A stretch of DNA of 64,000 nt from Granulicella aggregans (GTDB lineage: Bacteria > Acidobacteriota > Terriglobia > Terriglobales > Acidobacteriaceae): the NCBI RefSeq assembly GCF_025685565.1, contig NZ_JAGSYE010000001.1, positions 744,001 through 808,000 on the forward strand, read 5' to 3'. This document shows, piece by piece, positions 16,550 to 24,693 of the stretch. The position numbers and the translations under genes were made by a program. Every line of letters starts with the position of its first letter. The stretch's first letter is position 1. Below the pieces are notes generated by a model that searched no databases, was not told where the DNA came from, and saw only the letters and a program-made list of their open reading frames with translations.

Positions 16550-16990
16550 GTGCAAACTTTCAGCTCAGGCAGAGAAGCAAAGGAGTATCTTGTCGCTCAA
16601 ATTGTCACTGAGGCCGCTCGCGCAGGTACTCCTCTATCGGACACAGAACGGAAGATGATGTACTTCACCGAGACAGCGTGGACGCTCCCGGATATCTGGG
16701 AGGTCAATGAGGTCTTTGAGCGGGATTACGATCAGCCGACTTATGAGGCGAAGATCGTGAGACTTGCACGTGAGGCTAAGAGACGAGCGAACAAGACGGG
16801 CGAAACGGAAACCTGGAAACAAGCCGTCCGAATCCTGAATCAGGAAGACCATTACTTGCTGGTACTTCTACCAGAGCCCACAGGTACAGCTGGCTCGTGG
16901 GTGGCTGATCGGCTGAAGCTCGTCGGCACCGCAATTCTGGTCTGTCTCTTACTCATTGCAGCAATCTTTCTCTTCTCCTCAAAGAAGTAA
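16550..16990 (+). CDS. Unknown protein with C-terminal membrane anchor
   Basis: A 146-residue protein with no family I can name. The soluble part (1-120) is charged and helical, with EAKEYLVAQIVTEA and a Trp-Thr-Leu-Pro motif (TAWTLPDIWEVNEVF). One hydrophobic helix near the end (LVGTAILVCLLLIAAIFLF) is followed by SSKK, giving a tail-anchored topology. The start is GTG with GGAG only 1 nt upstream. It lies in a lower-GC patch beside another unknown membrane protein, perhaps acquired together. Confidence 0.6.
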   Translation: MQTFSSGREAKEYLVAQIVTEAARAGTPLSDTERKMMYFTETAWTLPDIWEVNEVFERDYDQPTYEAKIVRLAREAKRRANKTGETETWKQAVRILNQEDHYLLVLLPEPTGTAGSWVADRLKLVGTAILVCLLLIAAIFLFSSKK

Positions 16991-17074
16991 ATCAATCGAA
17001 CATGCCGATAACGTCGACTTCCAAGGAGCTTGGAGGAAGTAGGATCGTCGGAGGTATCCTCTCCAAAGACTTCT

Positions 17075-17473
17075 ATGGATGGTATAGACCGCAAATCTCT
17101 CGTTACGACCGGAATGCTCCTTGCGGGACTTCTATCACTTGGCTTGTCCCTCTACGGATGCATCATGATCTTGGGTCTGCCCGTTCCTCCTGAGACTTGG
17201 AAAGATGGCTTGTTGGAGCTTTCTTTACTCAGCGGCTTTCCGCTTTTCTTACTCTCGCTTAGGTCAGTTCGCCTTTGCACATTCGCTTTGTGGCTTTATT
17301 TCATAGCGAATTGGATCTCGTGGTGCCTCGAGAGCGTGCCTCCCAAATTCTTCTGGCCGACTGACGTATACGCGATCATGGTCCTAGCACCGGCACTTCT
17401 TGTCCAACTGTGCTTCCTTGTCTGGCCACGCAACCGCGAACGAAGCCCTGGTATTCGCGACATCCTTTCCTAA
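17075..17473 (+). CDS. Unknown small polytopic membrane protein
   Basis: A 132-residue protein with four hydrophobic segments (around residues 12-33, 43-60, 65-85 and 100-120) and a basic C-terminus. No family is recognised. The ATG at 17075 starts just before the first helix. An upstream TTG at 17030 would add 15 polar residues and has GGAG 7 nt ahead, so it is a real alternative. It follows the tail-anchored protein by 84 nt and shares its lower GC. Confidence 0.5.
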   Translation: MDGIDRKSLVTTGMLLAGLLSLGLSLYGCIMILGLPVPPETWKDGLLELSLLSGFPLFLLSLRSVRLCTFALWLYFIANWISWCLESVPPKFFWPTDVYAIMVLAPALLVQLCFLVWPRNRERSPGIRDILS

Positions 17474-17779
17474 ATGGGGTGCTTTATGACACAGGACATC
17501 CTTGCGCAATAGTGTGTGATCAATCGCAGCCTAGCGACAGGGCTATGCCCAGGGAACGCGACGCCCGCGAAGTCCAATAAAAATTACGAAAAGGGCGATC
17601 AGCGCAGCGATAAATGCCATATTGCTGTGGTGCATGTCCCATTATTTATGCGCCTGACGCAGCACAAATGCTTGTCTCGCAAAGGGTTAGTTTACGACCG
17701 TTGGCAAAAAACGGCATTTATCGGAAATCGGACTATCTCGAGCTAGCCTGACCCGAGCTACCCTCATGCGCAATTTCCC
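17474..17779. other. Lower-GC gap between convergent genes
   Basis: 306 nt between the unknown membrane protein gene and the barrel gene. It is visibly richer in A and T than its neighbours. Apart from the possible 30-codon gene at 17543-17635 on the minus strand, no feature, repeat or terminator was recognised. Confidence 0.4.
17543..17635 (-). CDS. Possible 30-residue single-span membrane peptide
   Basis: A short frame beginning with ATG at 17635 and ending with TAG at 17543. It encodes MHHSNMAFIAALIALFVIF followed by IGLRGRRVPWA: one strongly hydrophobic helix with a basic, inside-type tail, as in known small membrane proteins and type I toxins. There is no clear ribosome site (GGGAC lies 1 nt upstream), and a second ATG occurs at codon 6. 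It lies in a 300-nt gap without other genes. Coding is plausible but unproven. Confidence 0.3.
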   Translation of the reverse strand: MHHSNMAFIAALIALFVIFIGLRGRRVPWA

Positions 17780-18424
17780 TCAGAACCTGAAATAGGCCCC
17801 GATCATCGGCTCAGCCGTATGGACGAACTGCCCCGACGACGAAAACGCCGTCGTCAACTGGGCAGCCTTATAAACGTTCCCGCGATACTGGAATCTCAAG
17901 CCAAGGTGCGGGAGTACCCCATAATCCACGCCGCCTCCGTATACCAAGACGCCTTTGGTCTGCGTTTGCGTGGGAACCGTTGTATTCCCACCCGTGGATG
18001 CCGAGGTACTCGGCACGTTCAGCAGCAACCCTCCCCCGGCCAACACAAACGGTCGCAAATTCAGCAACTTGAACGATGCCACCCAGTCCGCCGTGATCTC
18101 GTGCGCGTCCGCGGGTATGTGGGTGGAGAGCTTGGACCCAGCGTTTCCACACGGCAATCCGCACGATATAACGTTGTCGGTGGTGTAGCTCTGATTTGCG
18201 CGGTTGTAGGCATATGTTGCCTCAAACCCCACAAGCGGGTTCTTGATATGCCGCACCTCAAACAGCACACCGGCCGCGTTTGACGGGCTCTGCGTGACTC
18301 CATTGCCGTCGGTCGTCCCCGTGAACGCCCCATAGACGCTGGCGGACACGTCAGTCTGGGCCCTCGCGAAACCAGCCAAAGATAAAACGCTGCAAAGCAC
18401 GAACGTCCCCAGCCACCTGCTCAT
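17780..18424 (-). CDS. Outer-membrane beta-barrel protein
   Basis: A 214-residue protein with a signal peptide (ending GFARAQ) and alternating amphipathic strands typical of an 8-stranded OmpA/OmpW-like barrel. The sequence ends in Phe (MIGAYFRF), the outer-membrane assembly signal. Two cysteines (SCGLPCGN) lie in a predicted extracellular loop. The ATG at 18424 has GGAG 8 nt upstream; the longer frame to 18463 lacks one. Function is unknown. Confidence 0.75.
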   Translation of the reverse strand: MSRWLGTFVLCSVLSLAGFARAQTDVSASVYGAFTGTTDGNGVTQSPSNAAGVLFEVRHIKNPLVGFEATYAYNRANQSYTTDNVISCGLPCGNAGSKLSTHIPADAHEITADWVASFKLLNLRPFVLAGGGLLLNVPSTSASTGGNTTVPTQTQTKGVLVYGGGVDYGVLPHLGLRFQYRGNVYKAAQLTTAFSSSGQFVHTAEPMIGAYFRF

Positions 18425-18772
18425 GTCGTTGCTCCAGAAGATTTCAGTTGAAATAGATCGCAAGCTTTCAACCTTTCAGACGATCAGGATCCCACTTCGT
18501 GATGCGGCTTGAACCCTTTCGGACAACAGGTGGACCCGCGAATCCTTTTCCACCCCACCCACGTCTAACAGTTGTGGTATTCTGTGATTCGCTGGGGACG
18601 TGCGCCTTTGAATGCCCTGACCTTCCTAAAGGTCCTCGGGTTTGCCACCGCGGTCTACACCGCAATAAAAATCCCCGCCCATTACGAAACAAACGAGATC
18701 TTCGTTCGTCCAGGTGCGCCTATTTGCCTGCGAACGAGCCTCTAATCTGAAATTATTTTCGCAGGAGTGCGT
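18425..18772. other. Divergent promoter region, barrel gene and rpoD
   Basis: 348 nt between two divergent genes. It contains a short hairpin GACCTTCCTAAAGGTC near 18619-18634 and an A/T-rich stretch around 18660-18760 just before rpoD, where its promoter probably lies. No convincing -35/-10 pair and no small gene were found. Confidence 0.4.
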
Positions 18773-20485
18773 GTGCCCGTGGCCGAAGACATTGATAAGT
18801 ACGAAGACGATATAGACAAGCTGATCGATACAGGTAAAGAAAAGGGATATCTCACCTACGGCGAGGTCAACGACCTTCTGCCCGGAGACATCACCTCCCC
18901 CGACGAGCTCGACGACCTGATGACCACCATCAACACGCAGGGCATCGACGTGTTGTCGGGCGAAGGCCGTGGCGATCGCGACAAGTACGAGCCCGAGGCG
19001 GGCGAAGAGTCCGACGACGTCGAACTCGACCTCTCCCCCGGCATGCTCGAGAAGACCAACGACCCCGTCCGCATGTACCTCCGCGAGATGGGCACCGTCC
19101 CGCTGCTCACCCGCGAAGGCGAAGTCGAGATCGCAAAGCGCATCGAGCGTGGACAGATCCGCGTTATGAAGGCGATCTCGCGTTCGCCCATCGTGATCCG
19201 CGAGATCGTTGGCCTGGGCGAAGACCTGCGCCGCGGCGTCCGCAACATCAAGGAAGTCGTCACCTTCGACGAAGAAGAGCTCACCGAAGAGATCCTCCAA
19301 GCGCGCGTCCGTGCCACCGTCGGCCGCATCGACGTCATCGTCAAGCACCAGAAGAAGATCGTCGTTCTTGAAGAGAAGCTCGCCGCACCCGTCGGCAAAG
19401 ACGCGAAGGCGAAGGCGAAAGACACGCGCAAGACCCAGTGGCTCATCGGCCGCGAGCACGTCTACATCAATCGCGTCGTCCGCGAGCTGAAGTACACCAA
19501 CGGCGAGAAGAAGCGCCTGCTCGACAAGGTGAACAAGACCGTCGACGCCATGCGCACCCTCGAGCGCCAGATCAAGTCGCTCGACGCCAAGTACGAGGCC
19601 TCGCGCTCGGAAGAGCTCAAGAAGGAGTACAAGCGCCAGCAGAAGAACTGCCGGACGGACCTCGAAAGGGTAGAAGCCGACGCCGGCATCTCGCTCGCCG
19701 ACCTCAAGCGCACCCAGCGCGAGATGGTCCAGGGCGACATGGACGCCGAGCGCGCCAAGCGCGAGCTCATCGAGGCCAACCTTCGCCTCGTCGTCTCCAT
19801 CGCGAAGAAGTACACCAACCGCGGCCTGCAGTTCCTCGACCTCATCCAAGAAGGCAACATCGGCCTGATGAAGGCCGTCGACAAGTTCGAGTACCGCCGC
19901 GGCTACAAGTTCTCGACCTACGCGACGTGGTGGATTCGTCAGGCCATCACCCGCGCCATCGCGGACCAAGCCCGGACGATTCGTATTCCGGTCCACATGA
20001 TCGAGACCATCAACAAGCTCATCCGCACCAGCCGTCAGCTTGTGCAGGAGCTTGGTCGCGAAGCCTCATCCGAAGAGATCGCCCGCCGCATGGACATCCC
20101 TGTCGCGAAGGTCCGCAAGGTCCTCAAGATCGCGCAGGAGCCCATCTCGCTCGAGACCCCCATCGGAGAAGAAGAAGACTCGCACCTTGGCGACTTCATC
20201 GAAGACCGCATGGCCGTCAGCCCGTCCGACGCCGTGATTTCGGTCAACCTGAAGGAGTACACGTCGCAGGTTCTGCGTACTCTGACACCGCGCGAAGAGC
20301 GCGTCATCAAGATGCGCTTCGGCCTCGAAGACGGCTCCGAGCACACCTTGGAAGAGGTCGGCCAGAGCTTCCAGGTCACCCGCGAGCGCATCCGCCAGAT
20401 AGAGGCCAAGGCGCTCCGCAAGCTCCGTCACCCCAGCCGCAGCCGCAAGCTGAAGGCCTTCGTCGACGGCGTCAAGGACATGTAA
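18773..20485 (+). CDS. rpoD: RNA polymerase primary sigma factor RpoD (sigma-70)
   Basis: A 570-residue primary sigma factor. Region 1.1 is acidic. Region 1.2 ([18 protein letters not shown]), region 2 ([20 protein letters not shown] to [19 protein letters not shown]), region 3 ([10 protein letters not shown]) and region 4 ([32 protein letters not shown]) are complete. About 100 non-conserved Lys/Arg/Glu-rich residues separate regions 1.2 and 2.1. Three in-frame GTG codons lie at 18767, 18773 and 18779. AGGAG (18763-18767) overlaps the first and is 5 nt from the second, so 18773 is chosen. It directs core polymerase to housekeeping promoters. Confidence 0.95.
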   Translation: MPVAEDIDKYEDDIDKLIDTGKEKGYLTYGEVNDLLPGDITSPDELDDLMTTINTQGIDVLSGEGRGDRDKYEPEAGEESDDVELDLSPGMLEKTNDPVRMYLREMGTVPLLTREGEVEIAKRIERGQIRVMKAISRSPIVIREIVGLGEDLRRGVRNIKEVVTFDEEELTEEILQARVRATVGRIDVIVKHQKKIVVLEEKLAAPVGKDAKAKAKDTRKTQWLIGREHVYINRVVRELKYTNGEKKRLLDKVNKTVDAMRTLERQIKSLDAKYEASRSEELKKEYKRQQKNCRTDLERVEADAGISLADLKRTQREMVQGDMDAERAKRELIEANLRLVVSIAKKYTNRGLQFLDLIQEGNIGLMKAVDKFEYRRGYKFSTYATWWIRQAITRAIADQARTIRIPVHMIETINKLIRTSRQLVQELGREASSEEIARRMDIPVAKVRKVLKIAQEPISLETPIGEEEDSHLGDFIEDRMAVSPSDAVISVNLKEYTSQVLRTLTPREERVIKMRFGLEDGSEHTLEEVGQSFQVTRERIRQIEAKALRKLRHPSRSRKLKAFVDGVKDM

Positions 20486-20510
20486 TCCAGACCGTGCAAA
20501 GACTCTGTGC

Positions 20511-20543
20511 CCCATTCATCGCAGAACCATCGCGATGAGTGGG
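20511..20543. repeat. Family I hairpin repeat, variant CGC/GCG
   Basis: CCCATTCATCGC / GCGATGAGTGGG around the loop AGAACCATC. Relative to the CCATCCAT copies, both arms changed (C to T on the left, G to A on the right), keeping a pair. Confidence 0.85.
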
Positions 20544-20565
20544 GTTTCTCTCTTAAGCCGACCAC

Positions 20566-20725
20566 AAAAGCGCCCTACGCGGGCGGCGGTCACTTCGGCA
20601 CTTCGTGCGGTATTGGGCTTGGCTGGGTGCTCCCGCTGGTCGCAAGATAGTGTTCGTGCCGACCAACGGGAGGACAACGCAACGCGGTTTACAAGTCACC
20701 AAGTGACCGCCCCGCGCGCAGCGGG
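20566..20725. repeat. Composite inverted repeat with nested stems
   Basis: Outer arms GGCGGTCACTT (20585-20595) and AAGTGACCGCC (20701-20711) are perfectly complementary. Inside, CTCCCGCTGGTCG (20630-20642) pairs with CGACCAACGGGAG (20660-20672) except for one central mismatch. The left flank 20568-20593 is nearly the reverse complement of 25695-25723, so this belongs to a dispersed family. Confidence 0.7.
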
Positions 20726-20834
20726 CCCGTCCGGCAGGACAGCATCTAAGTCGCAACCTGATCTTTCTAGGAACGAATCGCATCGTTCTGCCGTATTCTT
20801 CTTGGAAAACTTACAGAGATTTCCGGAGAACGTC

Positions 20835-21278
20835 ATGATCGTCAACCCCATGTACACCGCCAGCCTGACCGAACAGCAACGCACCTGGTTCTTCGCCGAA
20901 TATGAAGCCGCGAAGAAGGACGAAGTCGTCGGCGTCCTCCTGGCGCTCTTCCTCGGCAGCTTTGGCATCCACAAGTTCTATATGGGCGAGACCGGCTGGG
21001 GCGTCCTCTACATCCTTCTCTCCTGGACCGGCATTCCCGCCTTCCTCGGCTTCATCGAGTGCTTCCTCATGCCCGGCCGCGTCCGCGCCTACAACGCCGT
21101 CCAGGCCCAGATCATCACCAACGGCATCCTGGCCACGAATATCCCCGTCTACGCGGCCAGCACCCCGCCACCCCCGGCGAACCTCACGCCTGCCATGTGC
21201 CCATCCTGCGGCGGAGCCGTGCAGTCAGGCGCAGCCTTCTGCGCCAAGTGCGGATCAGGCATGGCCGCCACCGCCTAA
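20835..21278 (+). CDS. TM2 domain protein with zinc ribbon
   Basis: A 147-residue protein. After an N-terminal soluble helix comes a TM2 domain, two membrane helices with the conserved GSFGIHKFYMGETGWGVL core. A Pro-rich linker and a C-terminal zinc ribbon follow (MCPSCGG and FCAKCGSG). TM2 proteins are small inner-membrane proteins of uncertain role. The ATG at 20835 has GGAG 7 nt upstream; the long frame upstream runs through repeats and is not coding. A family II and a family I repeat follow. Confidence 0.8.
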   Translation: MIVNPMYTASLTEQQRTWFFAEYEAAKKDEVVGVLLALFLGSFGIHKFYMGETGWGVLYILLSWTGIPAFLGFIECFLMPGRVRAYNAVQAQIITNGILATNIPVYAASTPPPPANLTPAMCPSCGGAVQSGAAFCAKCGSGMAATA

Positions 21279-21301
21279 GCCACTCGCCTCCCGAGAAACA
21301 C

Positions 21302-21345
21302 GTCATCTCGACCGGAGCGAAGCGCAGTGGAGAGACCCCCGCATT
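21302..21345. repeat. Family II repeat lacking the long hairpin
   Basis: GTCATCTCGACCGGAGCG joined almost directly to CAGTGGAGAGACCCCCGCATT. It is the short form of the copies at 7261, 37135 and 61711, which carry a hairpin at this point. Confidence 0.8.
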
Positions 21346-21381
21346 TCGCCTTCCGCTCTGCCGCGCCGCAAAATCGGGTAC

Positions 21382-21414
21382 CCCACCCATGGCAATCTCT
21401 TGGCCATGGGTGGG
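21382..21414. repeat. Family I hairpin repeat, variant GGC/GCC
   Basis: Perfect 12-bp stem CCCACCCATGGC / GCCATGGGTGGG, loop AATCTCTTG. Same arms as the copy at 7189 but a different loop. Confidence 0.85.
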
Positions 21415-21445
21415 TTGAAGCGCCGAACCCCTCCACAAAACAAAA

Positions 21446-21477
21446 AGGCCCATGCCGAAGACTACCGGCACAGGCCT
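21446..21477 (-). terminator. Terminator of the unknown gene at 21500
   Basis: Stem AGGCC-C-ATGCCG with CGGCA-C-AGGCCT, about 11 pairs with one mismatch. On the minus strand it is followed by TTTTTG. It lies 22 nt after the stop at 21500. Confidence 0.75.
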
Positions 21478-21499
21478 CTTTAATTCGTAACCAACCCAA

Positions 21500-22432
21500 T
21501 TACATATTCGTATGTCCGCCGCGCATCTCTTCATTGAAGCTCGGCTTGATGAACGTAAGCGCCGCCTGCACCTCAGCATCGTACTGCGCCTTGTGGCCCA
21601 TCAGCGCATCCGTCGGAGTGCCAAACTCAACGTCGGTGCAAAGCCGGATCACACCATCGGCAGCCAGGTCTTCCGCGGTCCTCTTCAACTCTTCAACCGT
21701 GGTGTTCAAATACTGCGCATCGCGCGGATCGGCCAGCCAGATCGGCTTCCGCTCGCCCAGTACGCCCGAAAGCCAGTAAGCTTTCGCCGCAAGATAGTTA
21801 TGCCTCTGCTCCGCGGTCGTGTCGTTGAAGGTGAACTTCTTCTGCCACCGGCTGTAGTAGCGCGTCGTTACCGGAACCGGCTGACGGTTGCCGCTCTTCA
21901 CCAGCTCCAGTTGTCCCTGGTCCATCGTCTTGCGCACGGCGTTGTAGATAAACGCCTCGGCAAACGGCTGTTCCGGCGCGGGAACGATCTCCGCAAAAGT
22001 AACCGTCATGGAAGCAGAGATCTTCGCATGCAGCGGGCTGTCGGTGCCGTCTTCAAGCTTGATCTCGCCATGCACCAGCAAGGTATCGGCACCCGAAGTC
22101 GACGAGTGGAAGGGCCAGCTGAACTTGCCGAACGTAAGCGGCAGTCCATGGAGCGTCACGTAGCAATCGGGGCGCGGATTGCGCAGCCGCTTCGCCGTCT
22201 CGGCAAGATAGACCTGCAGGTCGCTGATCAGATCAGCGCGGCTCAGGTCGAGGTTCTCCGTCAGCTCCAGAAGCTCGGTCTTGGCCGGATCGGAGGCCAG
22301 CGCCAGAATGAACTTCGTGGTGACCGCGCCGGAAGAATCAAGCGCGGATTCGGAGGAGGCGATGGTAAGGGCCGCCACTGCGGCGGCGTCGGCAATCTGG
22401 CCGGAAAGTGCTGTCTGAAGCGTTGTGCTCAT
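21500..22432 (-). CDS. Conserved-looking protein of unknown function
   Basis: A 310-residue soluble protein that I do not recognise. There is no signal peptide or membrane helix. The N-terminus is Ala/Ser-rich and helical. The middle has beta-like stretches (DCYVTLHGLPLTFGKFSWPF) and the C-terminal third is helical (TAEQRHNYLAAKAYWLSGVLG). It stands alone, with a good terminator behind it. Coding bias over its whole length supports a real gene. Confidence 0.6.
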   Translation of the reverse strand: MSTTLQTALSGQIADAAAVAALTIASSESALDSSGAVTTKFILALASDPAKTELLELTENLDLSRADLISDLQVYLAETAKRLRNPRPDCYVTLHGLPLTFGKFSWPFHSSTSGADTLLVHGEIKLEDGTDSPLHAKISASMTVTFAEIVPAPEQPFAEAFIYNAVRKTMDQGQLELVKSGNRQPVPVTTRYYSRWQKKFTFNDTTAEQRHNYLAAKAYWLSGVLGERKPIWLADPRDAQYLNTTVEELKRTAEDLAADGVIRLCTDVEFGTPTDALMGHKAQYDAEVQAALTFIKPSFNEEMRGGHTNM

Positions 22433-22509
22433 GCGGAGATCAATTCCCTTCGATGTCCCTCTATTCTACCGGGACGAGAAAGAAAAATGTGTGATTTGGC
22501 CGAGATTCT

Positions 22510-22536
22510 GGAGTAGCAGCGGGCTTTAGTCCCTGG
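22510..22536. repeat. Family IV repeat (GGAGTAGC type)
   Basis: GGAGTAGCAGCGGGCTTTAG followed by TCCCTGG. Related copies are at 28161, 28221, 28271 and 54026. The core GGGCTTTAGCCC can form a hairpin; here one base of the arm has changed. Confidence 0.7.
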
Positions 22537-22542
22537 CCGCGT

Positions 22543-22884
22543 TCACCCTTCCCCCAACGGCCCATCAAAGTGAAACATCTCCTCCATCGGCATCCACCAC
22601 TCACCCTCCGGCGTCCCTGGAATCTGCCGCTGAAACGGCTCCATGATCGCCCACCACCGCTGCGTCGCCGGGTCAGCCGCCATCAGTTCCATATCGGCCT
22701 TGAAATCAACACCGTGGTACTCAAAGCTGGCGAACAAGATCCCGTCGTGGTGGAAGATGGTGTAGTTGCGTATGTTGCAGCGCTCAATCGTGGCCAGCAC
22801 CTCAGGCCATACCGCGGCGTGATACCGCTTGTACTCGTCATAGGCTTCGGGCCGAAGGCCAATCTGCATGCCGTATCGTTTCAA
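22543..22884 (-). CDS. rhaM: L-rhamnose mutarotase family protein
   Basis: A 113-residue dimeric alpha+beta-barrel protein of the RhaM/DUF718 family. Key parts are the N-terminal KRYGMQIGLRPE, EYKRYHAAVWPEVL with the conserved His, NYTIFHHDG, and the C-terminal EEMFHFDG. The family interconverts anomers of L-rhamnose or related sugars. The start is a TTG at 22884: AGGAGG lies 6 nt upstream and the resulting N-terminus matches the family. The longer frame to 22917 and the Met at 22869 fit less well. No other rhamnose genes are nearby. It is divergent from murQ. Confidence 0.85.
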   Translation of the reverse strand: MKRYGMQIGLRPEAYDEYKRYHAAVWPEVLATIERCNIRNYTIFHHDGILFASFEYHGVDFKADMELMAADPATQRWWAIMEPFQRQIPGTPEGEWWMPMEEMFHFDGPLGEG

Positions 22885-23001
22885 AATGGGCCTCCTGATC
22901 TTTGCGACCGTGACCATGCTAACCCGTGCGTGCTAGGTTTGCGCTCAGAATGGCTTGTGGTGCCGATGTACCGAGGTAGCAGCGATTGAGCAGGAGTCAG
23001 A

Positions 23002-23033
23002 ACGTAGGAGTTGGAAGACGTAGGAGTTGGAAG
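23002..23033 (+). promoter_or_regulatory. Tandemly duplicated ribosome binding site before murQ
   Basis: ACGTAGGAGTTGGAAG occurs twice in direct succession (23002-23017 and 23018-23033), directly followed by the murQ ATG at 23034. The second AGGAG has ideal spacing (7 nt). The first copy faces ACG where the second faces ATG. Confidence 0.7.
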
Positions 23034-23963
23034 ATGATCGACGGAATCATGAAAGCTGAAGACAAGGAAGTTCTCGCCGCCGCCCCCACAGAGGCCCGCA
23101 ACCCGCACTCATCGCAAATCGACAAGGTCTCCACCCTCGAGATGCTCAGCATCATCAACCGCGAGGACCAGACCGTCGCCGCAGCCGTTGAGCGCGTTAT
23201 CCCGCAGATCGCCTTGGCTGTCGACGCCATCGCCGAACGCCTCAACCAGGGCGGACGCCTCTTCTACGTCGGCGCAGGCACCAGCGGTCGCCTCGGCGTC
23301 CTCGATGCCTCCGAGTGCCCGCCAACCTTCTCCGTCGACCCCGAACTCGTCCAGGGCCTCATCGCCGGTGGCGACGGAGCTCTCCGCCGCTCCAGCGAGG
23401 TCTCCGAAGACTCCCCCGAGCTCGGCGCCGCCGACCTCCGCGCCCGCAGCTTCGCCTCTGGCCACCCTGACGTCCTCGTCGGCATCGCCGCCAGCGGCCG
23501 CACGCCCTACGTCCTCGGCGCAATGGCCTACGCCAAGCAGCTAGGTGCCCTCACCATCGCCCTCACCTGCGTCCCCGTCTCCGCCATGACCCGCTTCGCC
23601 GAGATCGCCATCGCCGTCCAGACCGGCGCGGAGGTCATCACCGGCTCCACCCGCATGAAGGCCGGCACCGCCACCAAGCTCGTCCTCAACATGCTCAGCA
23701 CCGGCGTCATGGTCCGCACCGGAGCCGTCTACGGCAACCTGATGGTGAACCTCAAACCCACCAACTCCAAGCTCGTCGACCGCGCCCAGCGCATCATCAT
23801 GACCGCCACCGGCTGCACCCACGACCGCGCCGTAGAACTCCTGCTCGAAGGCGGCACGGTAAAGACCGCCATCGTCATCGAAAAGCTAGGCATCGACCGC
23901 GCCTCCGCCGAAGCCAAGCTAACAGCCGCCAAAGGCCGCCTCGCGGCCGCCCTCGGCGAATAA
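23034..23963 (+). CDS. murQ: N-acetylmuramic acid 6-phosphate etherase MurQ
   Basis: A 309-residue enzyme that cleaves the lactyl ether of MurNAc-6-phosphate to give GlcNAc-6-phosphate and D-lactate in cell-wall recycling. The SIS domain is clear: YVGAGTSGRLGVLDASECPPTF holds the catalytic Glu, followed by GIAASGRTPYVLGA and GSTRMKAGTATKLVLNMLST. The N-terminal NPHSSQIDKVSTLEML is typical. The start at 23034 follows a duplicated ribosome site; an ATG at 23049 is an alternative. No muropeptide kinase or permease gene is adjacent. Confidence 0.95.
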   Translation: MIDGIMKAEDKEVLAAAPTEARNPHSSQIDKVSTLEMLSIINREDQTVAAAVERVIPQIALAVDAIAERLNQGGRLFYVGAGTSGRLGVLDASECPPTFSVDPELVQGLIAGGDGALRRSSEVSEDSPELGAADLRARSFASGHPDVLVGIAASGRTPYVLGAMAYAKQLGALTIALTCVPVSAMTRFAEIAIAVQTGAEVITGSTRMKAGTATKLVLNMLSTGVMVRTGAVYGNLMVNLKPTNSKLVDRAQRIIMTATGCTHDRAVELLLEGGTVKTAIVIEKLGIDRASAEAKLTAAKGRLAAALGE

Positions 23964-23978
23964 CTCCGTGTCGCGTGC

Positions 23979-24011
23979 CCCATTCATCGCAGTCTTATCG
24001 CGATGAGTGGG
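23979..24011. repeat. Family I hairpin repeat, variant CGC/GCG
   Basis: CCCATTCATCGC / GCGATGAGTGGG around the loop AGTCTTATC, 15 nt after the murQ stop. Confidence 0.85.
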
Positions 24012-24096
24012 ATGGCCGCACACCCCCTCCAAGATCCCACCCCAAACAACTTCTTGCTCCATTCTCGAAGCAATCGGCTATCCTCTCTTCAGAACC

Positions 24097-24609
24097 GTGC
24101 CCCACCTTCCCCCAGCGTTGCATCTTCGTCCCGATCAGATTGGCGCAGTCGCCTTTGGCCTGGTGGCCTCCATCAGCGTCGCCGCGTACATCTTCTACAA
24201 CCGCCGCCCCAGCGCCGAAGAGGTCGAGCGTCAGCGCCGCGAATTCCTCGCCACCCAGGGCCGCATCACCGACGCCACCTTGATCGACACCGGTCTCGAT
24301 CGTCCCGACCGCCGCCCCGACACCGAGGCCAACGCCCTCAACGTCGAAGACACCCCACCCGATGTCCTGCGTTATCAATACAAAGTCGCCGGCGTAGGCT
24401 ATGAAAGCCTCCAGGACGTAGCTCGCCTCCCCGAGCACGTCCGCCACCTCCGCGTCGACCTCCCCATCCAGGTCCGCTACGACCCAAAGAACCCCGGTAA
24501 CAGCATCGTCGTCGCCGAATCCTGGAGTGGCCTCCGCGTCGGCCTCGGCACCGGCGTCAGCGCCGCCAAGGGCAAAGGCCTACAGGAACGACTCCATCCC
24601 CGCGACTAA
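24097..24609 (+). CDS. DUF3592-like membrane protein
   Basis: About 170 residues. One hydrophobic helix near the N-terminus (QIGAVAFGLVASISVAAYIF) is followed by a charged linker and a small beta domain with YQYKVAGVGYESLQDV and VRYDPKNPGNSIV, the pattern seen in DUF3592 proteins. Function is unknown. The frame is open from 24007, but that part lies in a repeat. The GTG at 24097 is my best guess for the start, with no good ribosome site; TTG at 24118 is another option. Confidence 0.6.
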   Translation: MPHLPPALHLRPDQIGAVAFGLVASISVAAYIFYNRRPSAEEVERQRREFLATQGRITDATLIDTGLDRPDRRPDTEANALNVEDTPPDVLRYQYKVAGVGYESLQDVARLPEHVRHLRVDLPIQVRYDPKNPGNSIVVAESWSGLRVGLGTGVSAAKGKGLQERLHPRD

Positions 24610-24665
24610 TTTCGGGAATTATCCCTCTTTGGTCGCATGAACAGACTCGGTTGCTATACGTTCAG

Positions 24666-24682
24666 ATACCCCCCAGAGGTAT
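24666..24682. promoter_or_regulatory. Possible metal-sensor operator upstream of the CDF exporter
   Basis: ATACCCCCCAGAGGTAT has inverted ends ATACC/GGTAT around a C-rich core. It resembles operators of CsoR/RcnR-family metal sensors. It ends 11 nt before the exporter ATG and overlaps a plausible -10 (TAGAAT at 24682-24687). Function is inferred from pattern and place. Confidence 0.4.
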
Positions 24683-24693
24683 AGAATCTCCCT

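Larger units (their letters stand above)
20486..20834. other. Repeat-filled gap after rpoD
   Basis: 349 nt between rpoD and the TM2 gene. It holds a family I hairpin (20511-20543), which could end rpoD transcription because TTTCTCTCTT follows, and the composite inverted repeat 20566-20725. The TM2 ribosome site lies at its right end. No small gene was recognised. Confidence 0.6.

Noticed and set aside
17516..17746. 76-codon plus-strand open frame
   Set aside because: No ribosome site, no protein-like pattern, and it overlaps a more plausible small membrane peptide on the other strand.
20511..20543. Family I hairpins as simple rho-independent terminators
   Set aside because: Several lie between divergent starts or inside a gene, and most lack a T-run. 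Termination may be a side effect at some sites but does not explain the family.
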